A stretch of DNA of 21,003 nucleotides from Alphaproteobacteria bacterium (GCA_025998595.1 BNWE01000014.1:1-21003); one strand, 5' to 3'; numbered from the stretch's first letter, positions 8,295-17,614 are shown. A program made the numbers and translations. Notes: generated by a model from the letters alone, not told the origin.

Positions 8295-8330
8295 GGTGCA
8301 TCTCAGTAATTTTATATGCTGATTTGCACT
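8295..8330 (+). terminator. Conserved 3' hairpin of paralogue 2
   Basis: This is the same hairpin as after paralogue 1: GGTGCA at 8295-8300 with TGCACT at 8325-8330, the outermost pair being G-U here. It lies between convergent genes (trkA ends at 8375). Conservation with compensating wobble suggests that the RNA structure matters, or that the duplication is recent. Confidence 0.5.
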
Positions 8331-8374
8331 GTGATACGTAGACAGCGCTAGCGTCCGTTTCGGTCGGTAGCGGC

Positions 8375-9724
8375 TCAGAAGATGCCAGCGCTGCAAGCAC
8401 CTTCGACAACGGTAATTATGGTGTCTCCAATGGCGATAGTGGGATTTTTTTCGGCGAGTATTACGGCTTCATTTCTAACGACAAAAATAGGGACTATTTT
8501 ATCAACCAATCCTATGGATAAAACTCCATCGCCTAGGATAGAACAGGATTCGGTTACGACTGATTCCACCACAAATGCGGAGCCACCACAGCCTTTCAAC
8601 GCTGTTACGGACTTGATATTTCCGCCTTTCACGGTCATGTGCAACACTGTCTCGACTGTGATTACGCTTGGATTAATGACGGAACATCCAGCGCTAATTG
8701 GCAGAAGCACATCGTATCTGTGATTTTTGGCCAGCGTAATGACTCTCTTGACTCCGATTTCCTTCAAAAACAACGATGATAGAATGTTCGTCTTTTCCTT
8801 GCCCGTTAGAACGATCGCCATATCCATTTCAGCACCGATTTCTCGGAGAAAATCGTAATTCTGATAATTGCCGTAACTCGTTGTTATATCCGAAAAGTTC
8901 TGTGCGATTTTTTCGGCACGTTCCATGGATTCTTCCAGCAGAGTGATGTCGAGGTTCGGATTTTTCGCCAGCATTGTTTTTATCACGGATATGCTGATTT
9001 TATTGCCGCCAACCACAAGTATATGCTGTTTGTTTTTTTGATTATAGCCGAACAACTTCATGGACTCATTCAGATGTGCTTTGGTCGTGACCAAATAAAT
9101 TTCATCTCCATCCATCAGCATATCGTCTATTTTGGGGAAGAATGTCTTTCCATTTCTGGTGATGGTCAGAACAGATGTATCAAGATCTACTATTCCCCGA
9201 AAATGTTTAAAGGTGGTATTGAGAGCTTCTGCGCCGGTTCGACATCGCAATCCAACAATTACTGAACTTTCCAGATTTACGACATCAAACGCTCCGTTTA
9301 CGCCGGCAATATCACTGACGGCGTTGGCTATTTCGGATTCCGGCTGAATAATGACATCCACATCAAATTTTTCTTTCAGAAACAGCTCGAAAACGTTTCC
9401 GTGCAAAAATGTATCGGTTCTGATGCGGGCGATTTTAGTTTGGCCAGCAGGTCTAAACAAGGATCCGACAAGTTTGCAGGCCAGGATGTTTTGCTCGTCC
9501 GTAGTCATTGTCGCTATCACGTAGCTTGCATTTTCGGCATTGGCTTCCTTTAGGACGTCAACGTCCAGAGCATCACCAACAACGACATTAATGCCGGATG
9601 ATTCCCTTATTTTTGCCGCAATTTCCGGAGATTTTTCAATTATGGTTACGTCTTCATCCTGATTAAACAGATGATTCGCAATGCCACGTCCAACGTCTCC
9701 AGCTCCCAAGATCAATATCTTCAT
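8375..9724 (-). CDS. trkA: Trk potassium uptake regulatory NAD-binding protein TrkA
   Basis: TrkA is the cytoplasmic nucleotide-binding subunit that gates TrkH/TrkG potassium channels. The 449-residue length fits the two-unit form. Unit one begins MKILILGAGDVGRGIA (Rossmann glycine motif) with the acidic ribose-binding end at IIEKS near residue 30, followed by an RCK-C domain around 145-225. Unit two begins ILVVGGNKISISVI near 235; its glycine motif is degenerate (GGNKIS instead of GGGxIG), so it may bind nucleotide weakly. A second RCK-C domain fills about 370-449. It is the last gene of the minus-strand operon, eight bases after ntrX, as in many alphaproteobacteria. No trkH is in the window. 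Confidence 0.95.
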   Translation of the reverse strand: MKILILGAGDVGRGIANHLFNQDEDVTIIEKSPEIAAKIRESSGINVVVGDALDVDVLKEANAENASYVIATMTTDEQNILACKLVGSLFRPAGQTKIARIRTDTFLHGNVFELFLKEKFDVDVIIQPESEIANAVSDIAGVNGAFDVVNLESSVIVGLRCRTGAEALNTTFKHFRGIVDLDTSVLTITRNGKTFFPKIDDMLMDGDEIYLVTTKAHLNESMKLFGYNQKNKQHILVVGGNKISISVIKTMLAKNPNLDITLLEESMERAEKIAQNFSDITTSYGNYQNYDFLREIGAEMDMAIVLTGKEKTNILSSLFLKEIGVKRVITLAKNHRYDVLLPISAGCSVINPSVITVETVLHMTVKGGNIKSVTALKGCGGSAFVVESVVTESCSILGDGVLSIGLVDKIVPIFVVRNEAVILAEKNPTIAIGDTIITVVEGACSAGIF

Positions 9725-9732
9725 TACTACGT

Positions 9733-11115
9733 CTACTTTTGTTTTGTTTTCTTTCTAATCTGAAGATTAAGTGCCTTCATTTTTCTGTGCAGTGCGGAGC
9801 GCTCCATTCCTATGAAATTGGCCGTTTGAGATATATTACCAGAAAAACGCTCCACCTGCGCCTGCAAATAATCCATTTCGAAGTGTTCCTTGGCCTCTTT
9901 CAACGGTAATGTTATAAATTTCGCTGCATTAAGGGAATCGAATTTATCTTTTGTGCTGGAAGTAAGCTCTGGAGGTAAAACATTTTTATCCATGGTGAGA
10001 TCTGCGGAGTCACTGGCGTTTATCAGACTGCTTTCCACGACATTCTTCACCTGGTGAACGTTTCCTGGCCAATCATACGACTGCAGAACCGCCAGGGCAT
10101 CTTCCGCAAATTTCTTGGATGGTAGTCCAAAGAAACGCTCGGACTTCGACAGATAATAGTTAATAATCGGAATGATGTCTTCTCTTCTATTTTTCAGTGG
10201 TGGAATGACCACTTCGGAAATCTTTAGGCGATAGAATAATTCACTGCTGAATGTCTCATTTTCAATGATTCTCTGCATATTTTCGCCACTCGAGCTGCAG
10301 ATCACTCGGGTATCTAGGTATACGACCCTATTGCCGCAGGAATACTTTCCATCCTTCAAAAGTGATAGAAATCTACGTTGCAGATCCTTTGGTAACTTAT
10401 CGATTTCTTCGAGAAACAGAGTTCCGTCATTTGCTTTTTCCAATTTTCCATAGGATTTTTCCGTTCCAAAAAATTCATTCTCAAAATTTCCAGAATTTCC
10501 CGAGATGCAGTTTATATAAACGAATTGATGATCGCTGCGACTGGATTTTCTATGGATATTGTAGGCAATGACATCTGCTTCTGTGCCAACTGGTGTATCT
10601 ATAAACACTCGACTGTTGGAAGTCGCTATTTTTTCCACAACGGATTTTATGGTGGCAGCAAACTGAGAAGTTCCAACACTGAAAATTTCAGAATCGAGTC
10701 TGCTATTTTTCAGATACATGTTTTCTCTTTTTAATTTGCATGTTTCGATGGCTCTCTGGCAAGTTATCAGGAGTCTCTCGATTACAAATGGTTTTTCTAT
10801 AAAATCAAAGGCGCCGTTTTGTATCGCCTGCACAGCGACGTCTATCGTTCCATGTCCAGATATAATTACTACGGGTACTTCGTCGTTTAGTCGCTTGAGC
10901 TTTTCCAAAATTTTTATGCCGGCAGACTCTTCTTCCCCTATCCATAAATCCAAAAACACCACATCCGGCACGCACTTTTTGAAATGAGCAAACGCTTCAT
11001 GTTCGTTGGAGGCAACGCGAGCAGCATATCCTTCATCTGCCAGAACATCCGCCACCAACTTTCTGACTTCGGGATCATCATCTACTATTAATACGTTACT
11101 GTTTTCGTTAGCCAT
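9733..11115 (-). CDS. ntrX: Response regulator NtrX with degenerate AAA+ domain
   Basis: NtrX is the DNA-binding partner of NtrY. The start is ATG 11115 with GGAAAG just upstream; a longer frame from 11133 would overlap ntrY by one base but has no ribosome binding site. The 460-residue protein has a receiver domain (Asp12, Asp13, phospho-acceptor Asp56, Lys108), an AAA+ domain (about 140-375) and a Fis-type helix-turn-helix (about 410-455, ISQTANFIGMERSALHRKM). The AAA+ part is unusual. The Walker A position reads TPVGTEAD (174-181) and lacks the lysine, Walker B reads LFLEEI, and the GAFTGA loop expected between FFGTEKS and YGKLEKA is missing. It should not drive sigma-54 polymerase and probably works as a simple DNA-binding regulator. 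Loss of GAFTGA is known in some alphaproteobacterial NtrX/NtrC proteins. Confidence 0.93.
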   Translation of the reverse strand: MANENSNVLIVDDDPEVRKLVADVLADEGYAARVASNEHEAFAHFKKCVPDVVFLDLWIGEEESAGIKILEKLKRLNDEVPVVIISGHGTIDVAVQAIQNGAFDFIEKPFVIERLLITCQRAIETCKLKRENMYLKNSRLDSEIFSVGTSQFAATIKSVVEKIATSNSRVFIDTPVGTEADVIAYNIHRKSSRSDHQFVYINCISGNSGNFENEFFGTEKSYGKLEKANDGTLFLEEIDKLPKDLQRRFLSLLKDGKYSCGNRVVYLDTRVICSSSGENMQRIIENETFSSELFYRLKISEVVIPPLKNRREDIIPIINYYLSKSERFFGLPSKKFAEDALAVLQSYDWPGNVHQVKNVVESSLINASDSADLTMDKNVLPPELTSSTKDKFDSLNAAKFITLPLKEAKEHFEMDYLQAQVERFSGNISQTANFIGMERSALHRKMKALNLQIRKKTKQK

Positions 11116-11132
11116 ATATTGCTTTCCAATCA

Positions 11133-13322
11133 TTATTTATAGGGAATCGACAAAGTAACTTTCGCACCGCCATACTCACTTTCTTCAAACAATAACTCTC
11201 CACCGTGATCTTGTACTATTTTCTTTACGATCGTCAATCCCAATCCAGTCCCCTTGGGGGTTAGTGTGAAATAGGGAGTAGCCAACGACTCCATTTTTCC
11301 TTTGGGCAATCCAGGGCCGTTATCTTCCACAGATACTGTAACATATCCATCGAGCTCACCTATGGTCACGAATATTTTTTTACACTCTTTATTTATCGTG
11401 TTCAAGGCATTTATGGAATTTTGAATTAAATTTACGACGGATTGATGTAAAAGCCGTTCATCTGCTTTGGTTTCATACATTTCTTTGGCGTGAATGAAGG
11501 TAAGCTCAATGCCGTTCGTGGCATTTTCCATGAGAAAGACCGCTTGCTTGCATATCTCGTAGACATTGCATACCCGAAGTATAGGCTCCGGCAATCGGGC
11601 AAAGAAATTGAAATCATCGATGAGCCTTTTTATGTCCCCCACCTGGCGGATTATGGTGTTCACCAGCTCGGAAAATATATGGGAATCGGTGGATATCTGC
11701 GAAATATATTTGCGTCTCAGACGTTCTGCCGAAAGCTGAATTGGAGTCAGTGGATTCTTTATTTCATGAGCAACGCGTCGTGCCACTTCCGTCCAAGCGA
11801 CCTTTCTCTGGGCCATAACCACATTTGTCATGTCATCGAACGTTATTACGAATCTATTGTAATAGATGTTAGAAAACTCGATGTTTTCTATTTTTATCGA
11901 GAACAACAAATATTCGTTATCTTTTTTGTATTGTATTTCGCGCTCCACAAATTGCTTGTCGTAGGCTTCTAATATTAAATCTTCGATTTCCGGAATGAGA
12001 TTGCTTATGTGCTCTCCAAAAACAATTTTCTTATTGAGCAATTTTTCGGCCGCGTTGTTCCATATGTAGATCGCATTATTGTCTATGCCAATGACTCCAG
12101 ACGAAACTCCAGCCAATACGCTGCTGGTGAACTTTATTCTTTCGTCCAATTGGGTGTTTATTTTTAGCAAGTCCTCTTTTCGTTCGTGAACCTGCTTGAC
12201 CATTTCGTTGAATGTCTTTATCAGGAGTGATATTTCTTCGTAGGAACTTCCCTCTTTTGCGCGAGCGGTTGCATCTCCCCCAATAATGCTTTCCGAAACA
12301 TCTATAAGATTGCTTATGGGTCTTACTATCCTCCAGGAGTACAGTATGGCCACAACTATGGACACAATCAGAAGCAGTACGCCAACTATCAGAAACATGA
12401 ATATAAATGCAATCTCAAGTGAACCGCGATTTTCCAGTAATTTATAGTATTCGTTGTAGGCGTTTCTTGCGTTTTGCGCGTTGGATACAATGTCTGAGTT
12501 TACATTCTTCTCTATTATCAGGTACATTGGCTCGCCAATGCGAGTTTTGAATGATGAAATTGCAATTATGTTCTTGTCATCATTGCCTTCTATATCTAGG
12601 ATCATTGAATTTTTTTCATTTACATTTTTGATGAATTCTCCATTTCCAATGTTCAAAAAATGCAGTGCCACACTGTATTTGGAATGGGCAATTATATCCA
12701 GAGACGAATTCAATAGTATTGCCGAATTTATTCCTTTTAGAACGCAGAGATCGTCCAATTGAAAGCCAATGTTTTTAGAAAAGCGATCGATTTCATATTC
12801 ATAGAGGTCAAACATACTTTCCACATGGTAGTCTATTGCTTTTGAGATGGCAATGCAGTCGTTGAGGGTATTTCTTTTGTGCTCATTGAGATACGACTCA
12901 GCAACATTTAGAGATTCCCGCAGAACAGTTCTATTCCGCTCGTTAAACCAAGATTCAATGCCTTTGTGAAAGAAAAACGCAGAAAAAAGACTCATGCACA
13001 CTGATGGAATTACGGACAACAGCGAAAAAACGACCATAAACCTGAATGACAAGCGCGATCCTTTGCTGTGTCGTCCGGACCAGAGTTCGTATATCTTATG
13101 GCTACTCAGTAGTAGCAAAATTAATATGAAAGCGATGTCGCAATATAAAACTGATATTACTTTCTGGGAGCTCTCCATGTACAGCTCCGACTTCGATAGC
13201 AACACATATGTAAAAATGCAAGAAATCATCGATAGTGCGAAAAACAAATACGTCAAGAAATTTCGCACACCGGTTTTCTTGAAGAAAAACATAATATTCT
13301 TTATCGTGGTACTAGCTGTCAT
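11133..13322 (-). CDS. ntrY: Sensor histidine kinase NtrY
   Basis: NtrY is a membrane sensor kinase that phosphorylates NtrX; the pair is linked to nitrogen, redox and envelope responses. The 729 residues are of normal length. Membrane helices lie at about 21-41, 56-73, 93-118 and 303-328, with an extracytoplasmic sensor region (about 119-302) between the last two. HAMP (about 329-385) and PAS (about 395-500) follow. The H-box EVARRVAHEIKNP has His519, the N-box NLIQNSINAL starts near 631, and the G boxes are DNGPGL (667-672) and GTGLGLTIV. All catalytic motifs are intact. The start at 13322 overlaps the ntrC remnant by 11 bases, so translation is likely coupled. Confidence 0.95.
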   Translation of the reverse strand: MTASTTIKNIMFFFKKTGVRNFLTYLFFALSMISCIFTYVLLSKSELYMESSQKVISVLYCDIAFILILLLLSSHKIYELWSGRHSKGSRLSFRFMVVFSLLSVIPSVCMSLFSAFFFHKGIESWFNERNRTVLRESLNVAESYLNEHKRNTLNDCIAISKAIDYHVESMFDLYEYEIDRFSKNIGFQLDDLCVLKGINSAILLNSSLDIIAHSKYSVALHFLNIGNGEFIKNVNEKNSMILDIEGNDDKNIIAISSFKTRIGEPMYLIIEKNVNSDIVSNAQNARNAYNEYYKLLENRGSLEIAFIFMFLIVGVLLLIVSIVVAILYSWRIVRPISNLIDVSESIIGGDATARAKEGSSYEEISLLIKTFNEMVKQVHERKEDLLKINTQLDERIKFTSSVLAGVSSGVIGIDNNAIYIWNNAAEKLLNKKIVFGEHISNLIPEIEDLILEAYDKQFVEREIQYKKDNEYLLFSIKIENIEFSNIYYNRFVITFDDMTNVVMAQRKVAWTEVARRVAHEIKNPLTPIQLSAERLRRKYISQISTDSHIFSELVNTIIRQVGDIKRLIDDFNFFARLPEPILRVCNVYEICKQAVFLMENATNGIELTFIHAKEMYETKADERLLHQSVVNLIQNSINALNTINKECKKIFVTIGELDGYVTVSVEDNGPGLPKGKMESLATPYFTLTPKGTGLGLTIVKKIVQDHGGELLFEESEYGGAKVTLSIPYK

Positions 13323-13623
13323 TATTCTCTGGATTTATTTGTTGCATTTTTTTGCGAAGCGTATTGCGATTTATCCCAAGTATCTTTGCTGCCTTCATTT
13401 GATTGCCATTGACACGCCTCAGTGTAACTTCAAACATTATGCGCTCAACTTCATTGATGACACGATCATATAGCCCAGATGGAAGAACTCCTTCATCGTG
13501 GGAATCGAAATATTTCTCAAAATTCTTCCTGATTGCACCAGATAAACCACCCTCTGATAATTCATGTTCTCCATTAGTTAGCATAGGCAATACTCCATCG
13601 GTTATCAATACCACACTTCGCAT
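13312..13623 (-). CDS. ntrC: NtrC remnant: stand-alone Fis-type DNA-binding domain
   Basis: This 103-residue protein matches only the C-terminal end of alphaproteobacterial NtrC: a YFDSHDEGVLPSGLYDRVINEVE linker-helix region, then GNQMKAAKILGINRNTLRKKM, the Fis-type helix-turn-helix (about 73-93). The receiver and AAA+ domains are gone, and the gene for the partner kinase NtrB, expected between dusB and ntrC, is absent. The N-terminal 25 residues match nothing I recognise. GAGG six bases before the ATG and the 11-base overlap with ntrY suggest it is still translated. It may bind DNA as a Fis-like regulator or be a decaying remnant; an intact frame and good ribosome binding site favour retention. 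The gene order dusB-ntrC'-ntrY-ntrX-trkA confirms its origin. Confidence 0.85.
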   Translation of the reverse strand: MRSVVLITDGVLPMLTNGEHELSEGGLSGAIRKNFEKYFDSHDEGVLPSGLYDRVINEVERIMFEVTLRRVNGNQMKAAKILGINRNTLRKKMQQINPENNDS

Positions 13624-13689
13624 AACTATCCTCTATCTCTTGTTTTCGTCGTCAGTGCTTACAACGTACGCGTTCTACCATTATCAGAT

Positions 13690-13704
13690 CCAACGTCACG
13701 TTGG
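13690..13704. repeat. Palindromic repeat at the dusB stop codon
   Basis: This is a 15-bp palindrome around CAACGTCACGTTG. On the minus strand it reads CCAACGTGACGTTGGATCTG, nearly the same as one end of the element inside dusB (14475 onward) and the copy upstream of dapA (19375-19389). It supplies the last codon and stop of dusB. Confidence 0.7.
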
Positions 13705-14781
13705 TTTAAAAAAGTTGCTTTCGTAAAATTCCTTTACGCAACATTTTATAAACGAAATATCATCGCTTCTATTGATCGTTTCTCTAAATCTAGATGAGCC
13801 ATACAGGCCATTACTATACCAGCAAAAGTGCTTTCTGAACAATCGTATACCGTGAAGTTCGCCATAAAATTCCAGCGTATCGTAAAAATGCTGCATTACA
13901 ATATTGAACTGCTCCTCAAGCGTCGGAGATTTTGTTATTTTCTTTTCGTGAATGAAATCCATTATTTGGCGGAGTAGCCACGGTCTTCCCAGCGCAGCTC
14001 GACCGATCATTATTCCGTTTGCTCCGGACAATTCCATGGCCTCTATTGCATTTTCGGGAGTTTTTATGTCGCCGTTGCACAGATACGGTATTTTTATGAT
14101 TTCCTTCAACTGCGCAATTGCCGCCCAATCTGCTATTCCACTGTACATTTGATTTCTAGTTCTGCAATGAATCGCCAACATTTTTATTCCGATATCCTCG
14201 AATTTTTTCGCTAAGCTAAAGCAATTGATGTGTTCCGCGTCCCATCCGAGTCTCATTTTGAGCGTGACGGGAATCTTTACTGCATTTACGACAGCTTCGG
14301 CGATTTTCACGGCTAAATCTTCGTTTTTCATAAGAGCAGATCCGGATTCGTTCGACACAACCTTCCTCGCAGGACATCCCATATTGACGTCTATCACATC
14401 GGCTCCCAACGATTCGTTTATTCTTGCCGATTCTGCCATTGTTTTGGGATCAGATCCTACGATTTGCGTGATTGCCAACGTGACGTTAGATCCGTTTTCT
14501 GCTTCACTACCAGCTGAATGGTATGCACGCGTCGCCTTCGATGCTGAAGCTGCCTCAGCAAGAGCAAACGCCTGTGGTGCAACCACCGTCACGTTGACAC
14601 GTTGGTGGGTTTTTTTATTGTCTCGAACGAGGGCTTCGCAGGAAATCATTTCAGACGCCACAGCAGATGCTCCAAAGGAACAAACCAGACGTCGAAACGG
14701 AGCATCTGTAATTCCCGCCATGGGAGCGAGGAATACCGGAAGATTATGAGACTGAAATTGAAAAAGCTTATCTAATCTCAT
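13696..14781 (-). CDS. dusB: tRNA-dihydrouridine synthase DusB with in-frame insertion
   Basis: DusB reduces uridines to dihydrouridine in the tRNA D-arm using FMN and NADPH. The 361 residues are about 40 more than E. coli DusB. Landmarks are LAPMAGITDAPFR near residue 18, QIVGSDP, DVNMGCPARKV with the catalytic Cys, LKMRLGW, IHCRTR, CNGDI and MIGRAALGRPW. The extra length lies at residues about 62-102 (RVNVTVVAPQ to GSNVTLA), between THQRV and the conserved QIVGSDP strand. The DNA there is bounded by inverted repeats and shares sequence with the lipoprotein gene, so a palindromic element has inserted in frame. The site is probably a surface loop before a conserved strand, so activity may be retained. 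It is followed by ntrBC in most alphaproteobacteria; here only the ntrC remnant follows. Confidence 0.95.
   Translation of the reverse strand: MRLDKLFQFQSHNLPVFLAPMAGITDAPFRRLVCSFGASAVASEMISCEALVRDNKKTHQRVNVTVVAPQAFALAEAASASKATRAYHSAGSEAENGSNVTLAITQIVGSDPKTMAESARINESLGADVIDVNMGCPARKVVSNESGSALMKNEDLAVKIAEAVVNAVKIPVTLKMRLGWDAEHINCFSLAKKFEDIGIKMLAIHCRTRNQMYSGIADWAAIAQLKEIIKIPYLCNGDIKTPENAIEAMELSGANGIMIGRAALGRPWLLRQIMDFIHEKKITKSPTLEEQFNIVMQHFYDTLEFYGELHGIRLFRKHFCWYSNGLYGSSRFRETINRSDDISFIKCCVKEFYESNFFKPT
14476..14596. repeat. Palindromic element inserted in frame in dusB
   Basis: Ends are CAACGTGACG at 14476-14485 and CGTCACGTTG at 14587-14596, a perfect 10-bp inverted repeat 121 bp across. Inside are smaller hairpins: GTGGT/ACCAC at 14574-14586, TGCTGA/TCAGCA near 14541-14559, and TACCA/TGGTA near 14509-14524. 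Bases 14569-14586 match the lipoprotein gene at 18992-19009 over 18 bases on the opposite strand. It adds about 40 residues to DusB without breaking the frame, like the Rickettsia palindromic elements, though the sequence is not one I recognise. Confidence 0.8.
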
Positions 14782-14788
14782 TGATGCA

Positions 14789-15223
14789 CTAAAACTCTAC
14801 TTTTATATCGTACACCGGATGTTCCATAAGATTAACAGACTGATGTGAAGCGAATTTCCAATTGGAAAAGATCTTTCTTTTATTTTCATAAACCTCGATA
14901 TATGCGTATATTTCTTTGCTATCTTCCGGACTATTTTTAAAACATCTCTTTAACTTGAGAGATATGTTCCCGAACTTAATGGATTCGTTGGTTTTTATAT
15001 TTCTGCGAAAAATCTTTCCGCTGATTTTATCGAGTATTTGTATGTTGACGTCATATATCTCGATCGGATAAGAATCCCAAATGGAATCTTCATAGGCACC
15101 TTCTTGGTCTGCATTTTTTTCGGTAGCTGCAGCCGGCTGCTCTTTCTCTTTTTCGGAAAGAACAGTGAACGCACATAGCAGAGAGCAAACAATAAAAAGA
15201 TGTCTGGAAGAAAATAAACGCAT
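14789..15223 (-). CDS. DUF2155 family envelope protein
   Basis: The start is ATG 15223, which gives a clean signal peptide (MRLFSSRHLFIVCSLLCAFTVLS) and abuts the upstream stop; a longer frame from 15244 has no better ribosome binding site. The 144-residue product has the DUF2155 pattern of alphaproteobacteria: an IQILDKISGK strand, IKFGNISLKLKRC, a SPED...AYIEVYE segment, then IFSNWKFASH and the HPVYDIKV end. The region after the signal peptide is low-complexity and charged. The protein is expected in the periplasm; its function is unknown. It lies between the FYDLN gene and dusB (seven-base gap) in the minus-strand operon. Confidence 0.85.
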   Translation of the reverse strand: MRLFSSRHLFIVCSLLCAFTVLSEKEKEQPAAATEKNADQEGAYEDSIWDSYPIEIYDVNIQILDKISGKIFRRNIKTNESIKFGNISLKLKRCFKNSPEDSKEIYAYIEVYENKRKIFSNWKFASHQSVNLMEHPVYDIKVEF

Positions 15224-15224
15224 G

Positions 15225-15503
15225 TTAACTATCTTTAGAATCATCTAGAACTGCGACGCTATCGTCCAAATCGTCAATATCATCTGTTTCCACGACCAGG
15301 GAATCATCATCAACTACATCAATTACGACGTCATCAACTTCTTCGCTCTTTTCCTGGGAGTTCTTTGTTTTTCTCTTGTAGAGATGCTCCGGATCGAATT
15401 GCGCTCCACAGCTGGGACAAATTATGGGAGATGTATTAAAATCATAGAAACGAATACCACATCCCTGACATACCCTTTTTATTCCCCACGTATCTTTAGC
15501 CAT
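15225..15503 (-). CDS. FYDLN-type zinc-ribbon protein (TIGR02300-like)
   Basis: The start is ATG 15503, with GGAG nine bases upstream; the product begins MAKDTWGIKRVC, as family members do. A longer frame from a TTG at 15518 is less likely. The 92-residue protein has Cys12, Cys15, Cys29 and Cys32, and the family signature FYDLN is present as RFYDFN (18-23). After FDPEHLYKRK the tail is highly acidic, with many Asp and Glu and alternating valines, as is normal for the family. It is probably a small cytoplasmic zinc-binding protein of unknown role. It is typical of Alphaproteobacteria, which supports the lineage call. Its stop abuts the DUF2155 start. Confidence 0.9.
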   Translation of the reverse strand: MAKDTWGIKRVCQGCGIRFYDFNTSPIICPSCGAQFDPEHLYKRKTKNSQEKSEEVDDVVIDVVDDDSLVVETDDIDDLDDSVAVLDDSKDS

Positions 15504-15553
15504 TTCATCATTCTCCAATCACATATATCTAGACTGCGATCCTATACATAAGC

Positions 15554-16399
15554 CTATTCCAAAGTCAAACAAATATCTTCATATTTTTGGGTTTTTTGCT
15601 CCCACAGACTTACGACATATCCGCCAAGTCCTGATCCTATTGGCTTTGCCGCAAGAGCCCCATTGCGTTTCAAAGAATCGATGTGATTAGATAAATTATC
15701 GTCACACAATCCCCACCGGTGAAAAACGTCATTACCCAAAGTAATTCCACTTCTTAACTTTTCAAGATCAGCATTTTTTATTCCCCGCTCGCAGAGATCA
15801 GACGCCTGATTCATAATGGAATCCAACTCAATTGCCAGCGAGCTATCCCGATGAAAAACATCTTTCACAATATCTGCGCATTTCGACGTCATGGCTTTTT
15901 TCCCGGAATATGTGAGCATCAAATGAGACAAAAATGGATTTTCTATGGTATCGACTACTTTGTTGTACTGAAATACGATTGGCTTATTGAGCATGGCGAC
16001 CGCTATGTCCAAACCACTGCTTTTTCCATGAAACATATCTTCAAGCCGACGCGCAAGCAACGAGACATCATCACAGAATCCCAAGTACTTAAATACATTC
16101 GCAATGTTTCGGCATATGGCGGCAGAACTTCCCAACCCGGATTTCAGTGGAATATCGTTTTTTATGGTGAATCTTCCACGAATTTTTTCAAAGTTCACGT
16201 TGGTTAAAAAAGCCGCTTTCTTCAGCAGCGAAACGAACGTATCCATGCAACTGGTATTATCGTTTATATTTAGCTCGCCATCTTCTTCATAAGTTATGGA
16301 GCACCTGTAGCAGCCCAGAGGAAAAGCTATGGCTTTTCCGCCTCTAACGACAGTATGTTCACCAGATAATATCCATTTTGCGTAACTAACAGACTCCAT
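15554..16399 (-). CDS. mvk: GHMP kinase, probable mevalonate kinase
   Basis: Mevalonate kinase phosphorylates mevalonate with ATP in the isoprenoid mevalonate pathway. The start is ATG 16399 with GGATG upstream; an upstream TTG at 16420 would add seven unconserved residues. The 281-residue protein begins with the family start AKWILSGEHTVVRGGKAIAFPLG (Lys8, Glu14). Motif 2 is PLKSGLGSSAA (84-94), the ATP-binding loop. SSGLDIAVAM (128-136) holds the catalytic Asp131, and motif 3 is AAKPIGSGLGGYV near 255-267. The GEHxVVxGxxAIAxP start favours mevalonate kinase over homoserine or galactokinase. It is an unusual gene between mreB and the FYDLN gene, since most alphaproteobacteria use the MEP pathway. 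Other pathway genes are not in the window. Confidence 0.82.
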   Translation of the reverse strand: MESVSYAKWILSGEHTVVRGGKAIAFPLGCYRCSITYEEDGELNINDNTSCMDTFVSLLKKAAFLTNVNFEKIRGRFTIKNDIPLKSGLGSSAAICRNIANVFKYLGFCDDVSLLARRLEDMFHGKSSGLDIAVAMLNKPIVFQYNKVVDTIENPFLSHLMLTYSGKKAMTSKCADIVKDVFHRDSSLAIELDSIMNQASDLCERGIKNADLEKLRSGITLGNDVFHRWGLCDDNLSNHIDSLKRNGALAAKPIGSGLGGYVVSLWEQKTQKYEDICLTLE

Positions 16400-16458
16400 T
16401 TCACATCCATGAAAATACAATAGTGATTCGTAAAAACATGATTTTTGATTATGCGCGA

Positions 16459-17562
<1,104 letters not shown>

Positions 17563-17568
<6 letters not shown>

Positions 17569-17584
17569 GGGTTTATGCTTGAGA
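17563..17584. promoter_or_regulatory. Inverted repeat between divergent mreB and lipoprotein genes
   Basis: TCTCAAG at 17563-17569 and CTTGAGA at 17578-17584 form a perfect 7-bp inverted repeat with an 8-base spacer. One arm contains the predicted mreB -35 box. It could be an operator or a chance palindrome. Confidence 0.4.
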
Positions 17585-17614
17585 AAGTGCAACTAGTTTT
17601 CGCAGGGTAACTGA

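Noticed and set aside
8343..8393. CAGCGCT inverted repeat around the trkA stop as a terminator
   Set aside because: The 7-base arms are far apart, AGCGCT is itself a palindrome, and no U-run follows.
13640..13670. Shared 12-base word TGCTTACAACGT with the 7235-7246 region
   Set aside because: Words of this length are expected by chance several times in a window of this size.
16193..16221. Stretch in the mevalonate kinase gene resembling the dusB 3' end
   Set aside because: About 25 bases agree with gaps, but the palindromic half is missing and the codons encode a normal part of the kinase, so chance is likely.
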